A stretch of 64,000 nt of DNA from Bemisia tabaci. Taxonomy: Eukaryota > Arthropoda > Insecta > Hemiptera > Aleyrodidae. Each line of letters opens with the position of its first letter. Position 1 is the stretch's first letter. The position numbers and the translations under genes are program-made. Positions 44,586 to 56,327 of the stretch are shown piece after piece. The stretch covers positions 38,866,517 to 38,930,516 of the forward strand of contig NC_092801.1 of the NCBI RefSeq assembly GCF_918797505.1, written 5' to 3'. The notes under the pieces are model-generated. The model was not told the origin of the DNA. It did no database searches and saw nothing but the letters and a program-made list of their open reading frames with translations.

Positions 44586-45151
44586 AATTATAAAAAATAC
44601 TGTGAAATCAACTCTGTAAGCACTTTCAAACGAAGCAATAAAAAATGAGCATGCACAGCAAGAAAAAAGATTTGCAGAATTTACCATTCCTTCATGCTGT
44701 ATTATACACAGTGTGAATTCAAAGTTGATTCTGCCAGAGATATGGTTACCGCTACCAGTATATAGTAACGTGTATCTTTTTTCTGACAGAATTGACTTTG
44801 AATTAACGCTCTGTGAAATACAGCGTGAAGGAATGGTAAATTTTACCAGTCTTTTTTCTCGGTGCAAATTCTCCATTGAAGAGGTTGACATTTTTTACTA
44901 AAACTGCAAATTTTGATATTAATCTCGTCCCATTTTAAATTTCAAGGAGTGCTAATAGAAGAGAATCCCACGAGGAAACCAATGGTACCACTTTTAGAAC
45001 GTCAACTTTTTGTATAAACGGAATTATAAGTAATAGAACAGCTTCATATTGGTATCATAAGAATAAATAAGAATTAGAAGAATAAATAGTAGCCTTAACA
45101 CCTTGTTATACATCCTTTATTTTATGGTGCGAGGACCTTTCGAATGCAAAG

Positions 45152-45757
45152 ATTCATCTTCAGACACATAAGTCACATCATAAAGTTAAACAACTTTAAC
45201 ACATTTTAGACATACAGGTTACATAACGAAATATAAAATTTGGAAAAATTCGACATTTTAGTCATAAGTTATAAGCTCGACGTTTTTAGTTATAAGTGTT
45301 CAAAGTTTTCAAATTTTGTCCGACCTCTGCTATCGAGTCGATCTACTAACTTTATTCATCTTCAGGCACATAAGTCACATCATAAAGTTAAACAACTTTA
45401 ACACATTTTAGACATACAGGTTACATAACGAAATATAAAATTTGGAAAAATTCGACATTTTAGTCATAAGTTATAAGTTCGACATTTTTAGTTATAAGTG
45501 TTCAAAGTTTTCAAATTTTGTCCGACCTCTGCTATTGAGTCGATCTACTAACTTTATTCATCTTCAGGCACATAAGTCACATCATAAAGTTAAACAACTT
45601 TAACACATTTTAGACATACAGGTTACATAACGAAATATAAAATTTGGAAAAATTCGACATTTTAGTCATAAGTTATAAGTTCGACATTTTTAGTTATAAG
45701 TGTTCAAAGTTTTCAAATTTTGTCCGACCTCTGCTATTGAGTCGATCTACTGTGCGG
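45152..45757 (+). repeat. 202-bp tandem array, three nearly identical units
   Basis: Units start at 45152, 45354 and 45556 ('attcatcttcaggcacataa'). Each ends in the right-terminal sequence of the Transib-like element ('ccgacctctgctattgagtc' then 'gatctact'). Only the last unit ends in the CTGTG terminus; the first two end in 'ctaactttattcatc'. Very low divergence suggests recent expansion. Confidence 0.9.
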
Positions 45758-46010
45758 CGCGTTGGTGCGGGTGTGTGGGTACGCAAATGGAAAGTGGGAA
45801 GTGGAAGTAGAACTGGGGCGTGGACTGCCATTTCCAATTAATGGTGGGGTGGCGTCCGGTCAATCAGAGCATTTAATAAACATTTGACATTTTCAAAAGC
45901 AGAGCCGGCGCTGGACCGGACTCGATCGCTCTCGCGCCTTTGTCCCGCCACCGTGTTTCTATTCCTCCACCACGATGCCGCTTCGACTTCCGCTCTTAGG
46001 GACAACTTTT
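45755..46010. other. Right part of the split CpG-rich island
   Basis: GC-rich continuation of 43485-43565 with CpG-dense 'gcggcgcgttggtgcggg' and 'ctcgatcgctctcgcgcc'. Possibly a promoter-type island; no gene is recognisable beside it. Confidence 0.5.
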
Positions 46011-46075
46011 CCCTAGAGAGTTGAATTTTTTTTACGGTTCACGGGAAAAAATGGATTGCTGATTTAAGGTGATTT

Positions 46076-46328
46076 GGACCGCGTTAAACAAAAAGGAACC
46101 AAGCCACATCAGCTTTTGCCAAATTTAACAGGAGAATTTGATTTTTTACGAGAGAACGTTTGTGCGGTCTCCTTTGAAAATTTTAAGGAATTTGCTTTGT
46201 ATTATGGAGATCATTCATAGAAATTTGCACAAAAATCCGCAAAACTGTTTTCACGTGGAAAATTAAATTGCCCGATTAAATTTGGCAATAGCTGATGTGG
46301 CTTGGTTCCTTTCTGTTTAACGCGGTCC
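46076..46328. mobile_element. GGACCG-type MITE, duplication ATTT
   Basis: 253 bp, the cleanest copy: ends GGACCGCGTTAAACAAAAAG and complement ending CGCGGTCC. ATTT on both sides (46072-46075, 46329-46332). Confidence 0.9.
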
Positions 46329-46507
46329 ATTTGACGGTTGCCATTTTTGTGTCGGAGCGACGTGCGATATATCGCATCGATTGGTTCTATTTTTTCAGCT
46401 ACTAATCGTTTTTCTCGAATTTTGAGATCGCAGTTCTGTTGTCAGGTGATTGAAGCACTCACTTACCAATTTTTATTAACGAATTCAACGTAATAAAGGC
46501 GTGGTTT

Positions 46508-46738
46508 TTCCATCCGCCCAAAGTATCACAAGCGCCATGCGACGGTTCAAACTTTCAGAGTTTTACAGAGAAATTGTTCAACAAAGCTCTCGGAAAATTA
46601 TACAGAATTTTCTTAGTGCTTCCGATAAAATTGAGTGAAGTTTTCAAACAGATTTAACCAACAGTATTTCTGTAAAAAGCAAAATGGCGGCGGAAATTTT
46701 GAAACTTCGCATGGTGCTTGTGATACTTGTGGACAGCA
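46508..46738. mobile_element. CCAAAGTATCACAAGC palindrome
   Basis: 'caaagtatcacaagcgccat' with 'gcgacggttcaaactttc' on the left, and 'gaaacttcgcatggtgcttg' with 'tgatacttgtgg' on the right, are inverted. About 230 bp; a lone end is at 19827. Confidence 0.65.
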
Positions 46739-46956
46739 GGTGACGACACTTTCTATTAACTACGAAATTTATTGTCGAATCAGCAATTTTATTTTTTCCG
46801 TGCAGGGTCTTACTCATAGGGTTATATCCATAGTCATTCGCCATAAACAGCTCCTTTCCAAAGAAGGCCCCATATAACATAGTGATTTAGGAGGGTCCAT
46901 CGAGATCCTTGCCATGAGATAAAAAATGGACAAATTTGGAATTGTATACTGATATT

Positions 46957-47060
46957 GGACTGTATCAAGCAAAAAGGAACCAAGTCGGAACAACCATCGC
47001 CTGATTTCATCGGATTTTTTTTTCTTAACTGACGATTTTTTACAAGAGGTAATTCTTTCA
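46957..47060 (+). mobile_element. GGACCG-type MITE, left end only
   Basis: 'ggactgtatcaagcaaaaag' then 'gaaccaagtcgg' matches the family's left end. No right end or duplication. Confidence 0.5.
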
Positions 47061-47996
47061 AATCTCTAGTTCAATTGAACAGATGCATCTCAGAAACGGA
47101 TAACTGCAGTTAATACAATTCTTTGCTACCAGAAAAAATGAGAAATATAGAAGAAACATTTTGACAAACGTAAAGTAGGTACGAGCGTACCTTAAAATTT
47201 CCGAAATCTGCAAAATTTTTCTCTTTGTGTCCTCGATTGCTTACAGAGACAAATTATTGTAATTAGTCTAAAGGATCTTTCTCAAAAGCTATACTGATGT
47301 TATACTTTTAATATTGTAAGTTTGGACCCTTAAGGTGGATTAGAATGATTTGCCTTTGCAAAAAGTGCAAAATAGAATAGAAAATGTTCTATGATTTTGA
47401 CAAACATGGAGGTAGGTGGGAACCTACCTTAAAATATACAAAACTCGCAATATAATATTTTCCGATGTATTTTGTACTTATTGTAATGGCATATCATTGT
47501 AATCCCTCGTTAAAATCCAATTTCATAGTTTCACCCCTGAATTTTACTCGAGATCTGTAAAATCAGTCATAGAAAATTCGAGTGAATCCGTGCGAAGTTT
47601 GACCCCGGTGCTTCACCTCGGTCCAACTGCAGTGCGTAGGGTGGAAGGTGAGGAGGTATATGGCAATGTCATGGCTGTTTGGCGGGCATCGAATGGACAA
47701 TCGGTAATAAAACAGTCCGACGCCTTTGAACCCACGAATCCAATTTGTTATTAAATGCATGTCCAAGAGCCCCCTCTCGCTCTCCAACCCCTGCGTTGGA
47801 CCTTTTCCGGACAACCCTTTCACTTCCCTTTCATTGCGTTTGTGTTTCATTTTACACGGTCAATGGCAGAGAGCATTTCTGATACTATTTTATGTTCACA
47901 GGTTAGGAAGGACTTTTTTTTTTTGCGAGTGAGTGCAATTGAGAATGATGCAAACTGGACGAATCGTAATGTTCAAAACATCAAGAATAAAATTTA

Positions 47997-48179
47997 CACG
48001 GAAAAACAAGGTCTTGCTGATTTAACAATCAAATTGTTAAAAAAGTGTCCGATACGTTTTAATGTATATTTTACAATAAAAAATACTAATTTAACCACGG
48101 GTGGTAAGATCTACAGTGAAAGATGTCGAACACATTTCTTAACAATGCAATTCAATCAGCAAGGCAATTTTTTTCCGTG
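47997..48179. mobile_element. CACGGAAAAA-type palindrome
   Basis: 183 bp; ends CACGGAAAAACAAGGTCTTG and 'caaggcaatttttttccgtg', inverted, with 'ctgatttaacaatc' pairing inside. Flanks TA and TG do not match. A 154-codon frame crosses it but is not a gene. Confidence 0.6.
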
Positions 48180-48349
48180 TGCTTGTCCAATTTTTTGGTT
48201 TTGTAGCTGTTTGTCTTAGCACGTTAATTATGCAAACTGAGAATAATTTTTTTTGAAAAAGGGAGAAAAGGTTGATATCAACAAGCACAATATCTAAATT
48301 AAACTATGATTTTATTTACACAATAATGATATAGAACAAGAAGCAGGAA

Positions 48350-48445
48350 GCGTTTTGATGACGGCGCAGAGATACAACTATTCGTACTTAGTGGATGTCC
48401 GTGTTGCGTTTGCAAAATTGAAGGCGCGATGGCGCGAGGAGTAAA
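48350..48445 (+). repeat. Dispersed micro-ORF repeat
   Basis: Begins 'atgacggcgcagagatacaa' at 48358 and translates to MTAQRYNYSYLVDVRVAFAK and eight further codons before a stop. Same repeat as 19915, 28005, 32700 and 32990. Confidence 0.65.
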
Positions 48446-48449
48446 CTCA

Positions 48450-51400
48450 CAATGCTCCCACGCTGTGCTGCTACTTGATTGTCGCTCCTAATCAGGAGAA
48501 AAGCTAAATTACGAGGCCGTGGATAATGATTACGCCTCTCCTACCTTCTGCTGGGTTGCTCACACAGCCCTTGAACAGTTAGTTCTGTTCGCGAGAAAAG
48601 TCAAGAAACGAAGCCCCATTACGTCTGTCCTATCTTCGGTTGTGTTTTTCACGTGGCTTTTGGAGCACCACTCCAAATATGACAATTGGAAACAAAGACA
48701 TGATGGATTTAGATCATGGGAAAGGACTATTAGTAACGAACAATTTGATTTTACCTCAGATTATTGTGGACTCAGCAATATTGTGCCATATTGACTTAGA
48801 GTTAAAAATATTTTTGAGCTGTGTTCAACACGAGAAGTGGGTTGCAACGCACTACAGACCATTGACTGAGACCAGGAGTGTCCTGTAGAAAATCAAACTG
48901 GTCTCTTATTCGAGGGGGTTTAAGACACAAGTAATTATAAAGAGTTAGAGGGTTGTATCGATTGAGCGCATCGGCTCCGCGAGGGGAGGGCGATGCTAGG
49001 GGAAGTATTCAAATAAAGATGAGTGATGACTGGCTTTGAAAAGGTGGCGGAACGAACGGAATAATATTATGTAAAGTAGACTCGATTCCTCCAAGTTTGC
49101 AAGATTTTCCTCCTTTTTAATAGTTCGCTTCATTCCCTGCTCGCCCCCGCGCCGGACCAGATGGAGACCTTCGCGGTCCCCGCCCGGGAAGTGACCATAA
49201 AAATGGATAACCTGTCACCCGCATCCTCTGTTTTGAGGTTATTTTTTTTAAAAATCCGATATTATTATCCTTTTTATTGGGCCAGCGGTCGTTTGGCGGG
49301 CTGTGGATTTTTAAGTTTTTGCTTCCGTAAGTGAGAAGTTGAGTAACTCGGGTGTCGTTTCCTGTGACTTCCCGGGTTTGAAATATTGGAGCTATATTTT
49401 TCCCCAGTAATGTTGGTCGCAGAGCGAATGCATCTTAATGGAGTTATGCGTGCGTGTTTCAGCCATTCTCGCTTTCTCGGGTGCCTTAATTCTCTTTCAT
49501 TACTTCGGTATAACTAGACATCATAAAGAGGAAGACATTGAACCGATTATTATCCAAATCACGTGAGTGTAAAATATAATCAGGTAAAATAATTTAGTTG
49601 CTTCGTGTTTTACTTCCCGTATTAACAGAAAGGATCATAGGAGCGCAAATGATATTCTCAGTTCATATGTTTATTCTCCGGTAAAAATTGATTCGTATCG
49701 ACAGATTTTTGCGTTTTCAGAACGGAGCTCCGTTCTTTCCTTTGAGAAAATAAAATTTCTAGCTTAGTTTAGAAACAACGTATGTATCATTAGTTTCCCT
49801 ATGCACAGAGTCAGAAATTGTGGTTTCCAATTGCAAAATGTAGTCCAATTGAACCGATTATTTTCCAAATCACGCAAGCGTTAATCTCTATTTTGGTGGT
49901 AGAGGGGTTGTTTTATTCCTTTATTTTCTCTGATATAACCAATCATGTCTGATTTCAAAATATAGCCTTTTAAAAGGAAATACATGTTTTGGAATTTGAA
50001 GATTGTCAACATCACTTTCCTTGCACTTTCATCATGATGCGCCTTGAAGAGAAACTATTCGTTAAGCCTGGCCGGTTATAAAGTATCACTCGATATTGAA
50101 GGCGTTTTAAGAGTGCGCACTGTTCTATCTGACACAACTCAGTGGCATGAAGTTTCAAGATGGACATTACTAAACGCCGTTTTGCGCAGAATTTTGAAAT
50201 TATAGTCAGAGTGTACGCATACACTACAGTTCATTCCATTCTATCTGTTTATTATTGTATTACATTGAAGAAAGCTCAGTAGATAAAATCTCTAGGTGTT
50301 CACATTTCTTTTTCTGTTTTTTCTGTTTTTTCAGTTCTTGTTTAAAGGCGAAAACATGTCTCTTGTTATAATATTTTCAAACCATTTAATATGATATTTT
50401 TATATCTTACTTAACCATAACTTCTCATTAAAATTGATGTTCTCGCCTGTTTGTCAAAAATTACTGATTGATAAATTCATGTTGGCACACATACTTGACG
50501 GGTCGGAAAAACCTCTTATCTTACGTAAAATTTGAAGAGGGACTTTTGGAGAAAATGTGGCAGTCAATTCATTCAAAAAACACAGAAAGAGGAAATATTC
50601 AGAAATTCATTAAAAGTCCAAATGCCGTATGGATATTTGTTCCTCTTTGTTTGTTTCTTTCTTTGTTTCGAGACGAGACTTAATTATACAGATTATTGAG
50701 TGTATCATTAAGTTGCTTAAAAAGAAGAAAGATAAAGAAAACCAGGTAGAAAAACTATTATTAAAATCAGGTAATAAGTAGTTTAAACTTAATTCATGTT
50801 TTACCGATAGTGTGAGAATCGCTACTCATCGACAAAATACAATGATGAAAACAATTGTATCAACTTAAATTACTTAGAGCATCAACACACGATTAATATT
50901 TTAGCAGCTGTTACTGTAAATGGAATGCTTAGCCCGAGTTTCAAGACCTAATTCCACTTCGACACAATCGCCTGAGCCCATATCCAATGGAACATCCATT
51001 CCAGTATACAATGTTGCCTACCGTCTTGTTTGAAGGAGCTTTATTGCTGTGAACATGAATGTATTAAGTTAACACAAATGAATAAATTATCTCAGACTTA
51101 ATGTAGGTCTATATTGGCATCTCCGTTTTCCTTTAACAATTTTTGCATTTGAATTGTTTACCTTATTTTGCAATTAGGAACTACAATTTCTAGTTCATTA
51201 TATAAAACTTATGCATGGATGCACTCCAATTTTAGCCTTTTTTCGATTGAAAATGCCTGATATTTTTGGCAAAATGTCTCGTTTTTTTATGCGTGACATT
51301 AGTTTCTTTAAGGAGGAGTTTTTGTTCATGAGCCAGAAATTGTAGCTCCGAATAAAAAAATGCAGTTCATTTGTGATCGGATTTGTAAAAGGGGACCTTA

Positions 51401-51710
51401 TCCGCCTTGAAAAAAAAAAATTTCTTCACTATTTTTAGAAAAAAAAATCTGAAAATTTTGGCTGAAATCTGACCCTGGAAGTTGTAAAAGCGAAAGACTC
51501 CTAAAATTCCAAGACAAATGCTCTTACGATGTAAAAGTGGTTTAAGTTTTTGATGGAAGATAAGAAAAAGTTCCCTTTTCATAGATCCGGGCATATTAAC
51601 CTTTTAGAAATATTCTTTATTTTGAATTTATAACTTGGGATCCTCACAAACAAAGTTGGGACCCGGAAGGCCTAGGATTACGTTCTAATTAAAGATTTCC
51701 TTTTCGAACT
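48450..51710. other. Long AT-rich stretch, mostly unassigned
   Basis: Contains a GC-richer patch at about 49130-49200 and partial 'ggactacattttgcaat' MITE pieces (49745-49850, 51165-51365). Otherwise I see no gene, tandem repeat or inverted ends. Confidence 0.45.
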
Positions 51711-51718
51711 ACATAAGT

Positions 51719-51939
51719 GAACAACGTTAAGCAGAAAGGAAACAAGTCATATCAACTGTTTTCAAATTTAGCTGGACGATTTGATTTTATACAAGAGAAC
51801 ACTTGTGCGGATTCCTTTGAGAATCTTAAGGAATTGCTCCTTGCTATGCAGAAAATTCACTGAAATTTGCACAAAAATCTACCCGAGAAAATTTGGCAAT
51901 AGCTGATGTCGCTTAGTTCCTCTCTACTCAGCGCGGTCC
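51719..51939. mobile_element. GGACCG-type MITE, diverged copy
   Basis: Left 'gaacaacgttaagcagaaag' and right 'agcgcggtcc', with 'agctgatgtcgcttagttcc' inside. 221 bp. Flanks (AAGT, GAAT) no longer match, so it is older. Confidence 0.7.
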
Positions 51940-52275
51940 GAATATCTGTATTCCAATAAAGTTTATCTTTATGTAGATCAAGACACCTCTTATAAATAAT
52001 ATAAACAGCATTTATCCATAAAAATAAGAATTGATAAGAAACACAGGAGAGATCCTTGAGAAAACAAGGATCAGGATAATAAATGAAACTAAAATTAAAG
52101 GATCAAACATTATAAAGACAATTTGGACGAAAGTCAAGAATTTTAATCAGTAAATAATTTAAAATAAAATAAACTAGGATAGGGTAGGAGTGGCATGCTG
52201 AGTGGAAATTCATCCCGATACTTCCTTTTAGGATTTAACGGTCACATTTACTAATTTAAACAAAAGTTCGGACTA

Positions 52276-52504
52276 CACTGGAAAAAAAAACACATTGGAT
52301 CTAGAGTCCAGACTCTTAAAAACATCGACAAGAAAAAATACTCTTGATTCGATCGGATTTGTGCTTAAATCAAGAACCAAGCTTCTTAATTTGAGCGGAT
52401 TTCCTTTTGATTTAAGCTTAAATCTGATTGAATCAAGAGTCCTTTTTACTGTCAATGTTTTCAAGAGTCTGGACTCTAGATCCAATGTGTTTTTCTTTCC
52501 AGTG
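52276..52504. mobile_element. CACTGG-type MITE
   Basis: 229 bp; CACTGG plus A-run to CCAGTG. Flanks TA and TG differ at one base, the only one of nine copies without a matching dinucleotide. Both strands carry a 70-codon frame with similar peptides (see findings). Confidence 0.8.
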
Positions 52505-52611
52505 TGACCGTATACTCCGGTTTTCCAAGCCGAAAAACTTTGGTGCTAAATATGAACCGAACTTTTTTACTCCGCGTGCCCCACTGACTGTTCATGTCAG
52601 TCAGTCGTGAG

Positions 52612-52810
52612 AAGTGGTAAGGAAAAACACCGTATGAACCTTCAGGCGTTGCCAAATTTCCTTCAAATGTAAGTCACTTGCTATCGGGGAAATTTGTAAA
52701 AAAAATTTCCTCCACTATTTCAGATAATTTTGATCGCAATTTCAACTAAAGTTCCTGATAATTTCAAGGAAAAATATTCATAGCTTTCCTCAAAAATTAA
52801 AATTTTCGGT
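52612..52810 (+). mobile_element. TACTGCCG-type MITE, left part
   Basis: 'aaggaaaaacaccgtatgaa' with 'ccttcaggcgttgccaaatt' matches the left side of 7239-7496 and the inner 'ttcctgataatttcaaggaa' block. The right end is missing. Confidence 0.6.
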
Positions 52811-53194
52811 GTAAATATACCGTTGTGTTTGGAAAGGATTCAATAACCGTCCATGGACGGTTCCAAAATGTATTCTTACTCCTCGTCAGGCAGCGAATAG
52901 ATGCATTGCTGCAATGGCGTCGGACGTTTCTGGAAATGCATGAGGCGGGGACATTGGTTTGAGCAGTGTAACACCTTCACCGACCATTACACAAGAGAAC
53001 AAGCACCTTTCGTAGACATGAATGCTCCCTGTCATGAGAAATGGACATTAAACCCACCCGAGAGATATACACAACCGGCACCGACCGAGGCATGTATGAA
53101 CTTTCAGCAATAAAAATTCATGATGCAACTCCTAGACTCCACGGCGTTCGACTCTCGCTAACTCCTTCGATGCCTATTTATCACACTTCGATAC

Positions 53195-53935
53195 TAGAGT
53201 CCCTTCACACTGAGAGTCAAGACAATGTGAATCCATTTCTGAATGGTTCCCGTATTTTAGGCCTCCGCAGTGTCACAAACGGGAATAAAAAGCGAATTTT
53301 CGCGATCGAATGTCATTCATCAAACGAATTGATCAGTGCTGAGTGATGTCGATGATCGGTGATGTCAGGAGCCAATCAGAGCTCAGATTTTTTTTCTAAA
53401 TGAAATTAAGAAGAAAATAAGAAAACACGAAACACTAAAACACAGAAATTGCAAAAACACCAGACTTTAATTGACAAACACACAACAGAAAGAGATGACA
53501 GAACAAAAATTTTGGTGAGAGATGAAGTTTCTGACATCGATTGCATCAATTCAAAAATCGAATTCAAGTCCCGAGGTGAATTCGAAATTTCAAATTGATG
53601 GATTTCAACGGTATCTGGTGAGACCAACGAAGAAGTCGAATATCATTGAAAAGAAATGCACAATCGTCGAATATCAACGGTGAATGGTATTCGATCGCGA
53701 AAATTCGCTTAAAGATTACACATCCCCCAATTGCAATGATTATAATCTGGAATGGACCGGGGAATCACGGGTTCGGCAAGAAACAAACGGAATCAGAGAA
53801 GGAACGGAGAAAGGAATTTGAGAATGAGCCGATCGAAGATTACGAAAAACTTTCAATTTGTGCAATCTATATTCCCGTTTGTGACTGCATGAGGGGGGGG
53901 GGGGGTGTCTTAACTCTCAGTAAAAAGGGACTCTA
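53195..53935. mobile_element. TAGAGTCCC hAT-like element, 741 bp, 8-bp duplication
   Basis: Ends TAGAGTCCCTTCACACTGAG and complement ending AAAGGGACTCTA, with a perfect 8-bp duplication TTCGATAC (53187-53194, 53936-53943). Same ends as 59235-59662. A G-run sits near the right end. No transposase; the internal frames are unrecognised. Confidence 0.85.
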
Positions 53936-54029
53936 TTCGATACTTGCTTCAGACACTGTCGTCCTTTTATACATTTTTTTACGCATTAACTGTAAAATTA
54001 CCAAACCACGTATCTCGGTCTACTTGTAG

Positions 54030-55590
54030 ACTCCTGTCCCACTTTATTTTCTAATGGTTACAACTCAACGTCAATTCTTGAAAGCTTCCGTGATTGTTCG
54101 TTACAGTATAAGAAAAACTCTGCGAAAACTTCAAGAAATATATGTAGTATCGATTCGTTTCAAATTAATGAAGAGGAAGTGAAGATTTTTAATCGCCGCA
54201 AACAAGATACGTGGTCTGGTGGTTTCACCGTCGAAATACACTCGAAGCCTCTTATGAATGAAGCGGATGAGAACATTTTCTTGATTAAAATGCACTCAAT
54301 ATTCAACAAACTTAAATTTTGCATTAATTATTTAATTGAACGTGCATTGTGGTCAAATATTTTAATGTTTACGTTTTTCACAGGGGATCTTCCACTATTT
54401 TAAAAACGTAGATGAAAATTAGAATTTCTTAAATATTCTCTGTGCTGTTGATATTTAATTTATTCGATCTCGTGTTAATTTCAATAAAATTATATATAGT
54501 TTACAAAAAAAAATAGTTTGCAGCTCGGTTTTATAGCAAATGAAACATATAAACTTGTGTTGCGAATTCACAGACTTTTTTAGGTAAATTTTTTGGAAGA
54601 TTACTCCAGAGCAAGTTGTATTCAAAATTTAAAGGATGGATTTAACACTAAAAAATGAATCCAAGTAGGAAGTAGAGCAAATACGATAATAATGTTACTT
54701 ACAATTCGATACGACCATTGATGTGTCGATATATCGATGTACCGTCATCAGTATCCCAAGATGGTTGTTACATCAAGTGCATTTATCTAGATTTCCGAGT
54801 GGGCAGAAAGCTTTCCGTCGTATTTGCTTTTTCTCATGAATTTCGTTCGAAAAGGAAATTAAGTATGAGAATAAATGAGTCTTAAGCAAATAGGAGCGCA
54901 GGAAAACTATTACAAGATAAAGTCTATTCGAGAAACTCATTTCAAGATGGTGACCACACTGCTAGACATACCTCTTCAGTGTCAATAAAAATAATTGAAG
55001 CGTTATTGACCTCACGCTGTAATTTGCAATGCATGAGAGTTGAAATTACAATCAGAATTACATGTGTTGAGAAAGAAAAGAAACATTCTCATTCGAAATC
55101 TTCGTAGTTTTAAGGGGGAGAGGAATCCTGACAAGTTAATCAGAGGATTCTCGGAAAAAAAAACCAAAAACCGTACTATTATTAATAATAAAAAACCATT
55201 GCTTCGACGGCATTTTTTGGATGACAATTCGATTATTTCAGTAAAATTTCGAGTCTTTCATAAATTTGGTTGCACCAACTACAGGGGCGCTTCTTGAAAG
55301 TTGGTAACACTAATTTTCCTCCATTTAAATGTATGCAAAACAATCGATTTTTGATGAGGCAGCTTGTCTCACCTAAAATCGAGTTTTTTAAGGGATTTAA
55401 ATGGAGAAAACCATTATTGCCAACTTGCAGAATCGACACTGACCGAGGTATTAGGCTGGCTTACCCATCTCCGGCTGCTGCAATCACTTTTCACGCTTGC
55501 GCAAAAATCAGTCAAGAATGTATTTTAAATAATTGTACTCTTTCCCTATTCTTTGTCGGTTTAATGAGCAATTAGAGTATCAAGGTACGT
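54030..55590. other. AT-rich stretch without recognised features
   Basis: Short frames only. 'gtgtcgatatatcgatgta' near 54722 resembles hAT-like MITE interiors. Around 55230-55440 a weak inverted relation ('gttggtaacactaattttcctccatttaaa' against 'tttaaatggagaaaacc..ttgccaact') suggests a small palindrome. Confidence 0.4.
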
Positions 55591-55596
55591 ATATAT

Positions 55597-55660
55597 GTCG
55601 AAGGCAAATAGTAAAATCAGGCATTTTGTCAAATTGCCTGGACAAATAGCCAACTATTCG
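55597..55660 (+). mobile_element. GTCAAATCAGGCATTTTGTC palindrome, left end
   Basis: 'gtcgaaggcaaatagtaaaa' with 'tcaggcattttgtcaaattg' is the end of the 28751/41121 family. No partner end found nearby; another lone left end lies at 56939-56990. Confidence 0.45.
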
Positions 55661-56327
55661 GACTTGGATAAAAAGTTCAGACATTTCTCCTAATAACAGA
55701 TAAAAAATGCATTGCTCCCGAAAAGAATAATTTTCTGTAAAAATATGCATTGTACAAAATTATTTTGAACGATTTTTAGCTCCTGAACGAGAATTTATCT
55801 CGCAATCGTCAGCATGTCTTAAAATAAAAATGTTTTAAATTTTTAAAATTAAAATATATGTAAAGCGTTTGTAGAGGAAGAAAGAAGAAGGCTTCTTAGA
55901 TTTGATGAATTATGTTTCCCAAAATATTGAAAATTCTAGAGTTCTTCGCCATAAATTTACATGATATCTTAATCCGTCAAAATTTGACTAATTGCCGGCG
56001 ACATATAGAATCCTACAAAAACAGACATAGTTTAATATTTTCACTTTGGCTCAAAGAACAGAGTGTTAACGCAGCCTCTGACTGCGCAAGCAGGATCAAT
56101 AAAATTCGAGCGAGCCAGTCGATATCGGTGGAAGAATCAAACCGTAATAAAATTACAACAAAAACCCGGCGGTCAAAGAAAACTTGCTTATTTCTTCTGA
56201 AGCCTGCTGCCCGCTCTTCGAGAGATGCCTTTCAAACGCGCTGCATCTCCATTACAGACGTGGCTCAATTTCCTCTGAATTAAATTTTATAATTAGTTCA
56301 AAGAAGGATTCAAGTCCGGGCAAATTT

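Larger units (their letters stand above)
43566..45754. mobile_element. Transib-like element, expanded copy, duplication CGGCG
   Basis: Left CACAGTGGATCGAGTCAATC and right (minus strand) CACAGTAGATCGACTCAATA are inverted ends, each followed inward by 'agaggtcggaca'. CGGCG is duplicated (43561-43565, 45755-45759). The 2189-bp interior comprises the left end region, a foldback of the TGAATCA family (43722-44325), the 44331-44585 repeat, a second copy of the inner element sequence (44885-45028) and a 202-bp x3 array at the right end. No transposase frame. Confidence 0.7.

Noticed and set aside
45152..45757. CRISPR-like regular repeats
   Set aside because: Units are contiguous 202-bp tandem copies without spacers, in a eukaryotic transposon.
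47755..48219. 154-codon plus-strand frame
   Set aside because: Runs through a CACGG-type palindromic MITE and unrelated flank; no domain and no start context.
55912..56283. 123-codon frame upstream of the retrotransposon tail as reverse transcriptase
   Set aside because: No YxDD, polymerase or endonuclease motif is visible, and it is in a different frame from the tail.
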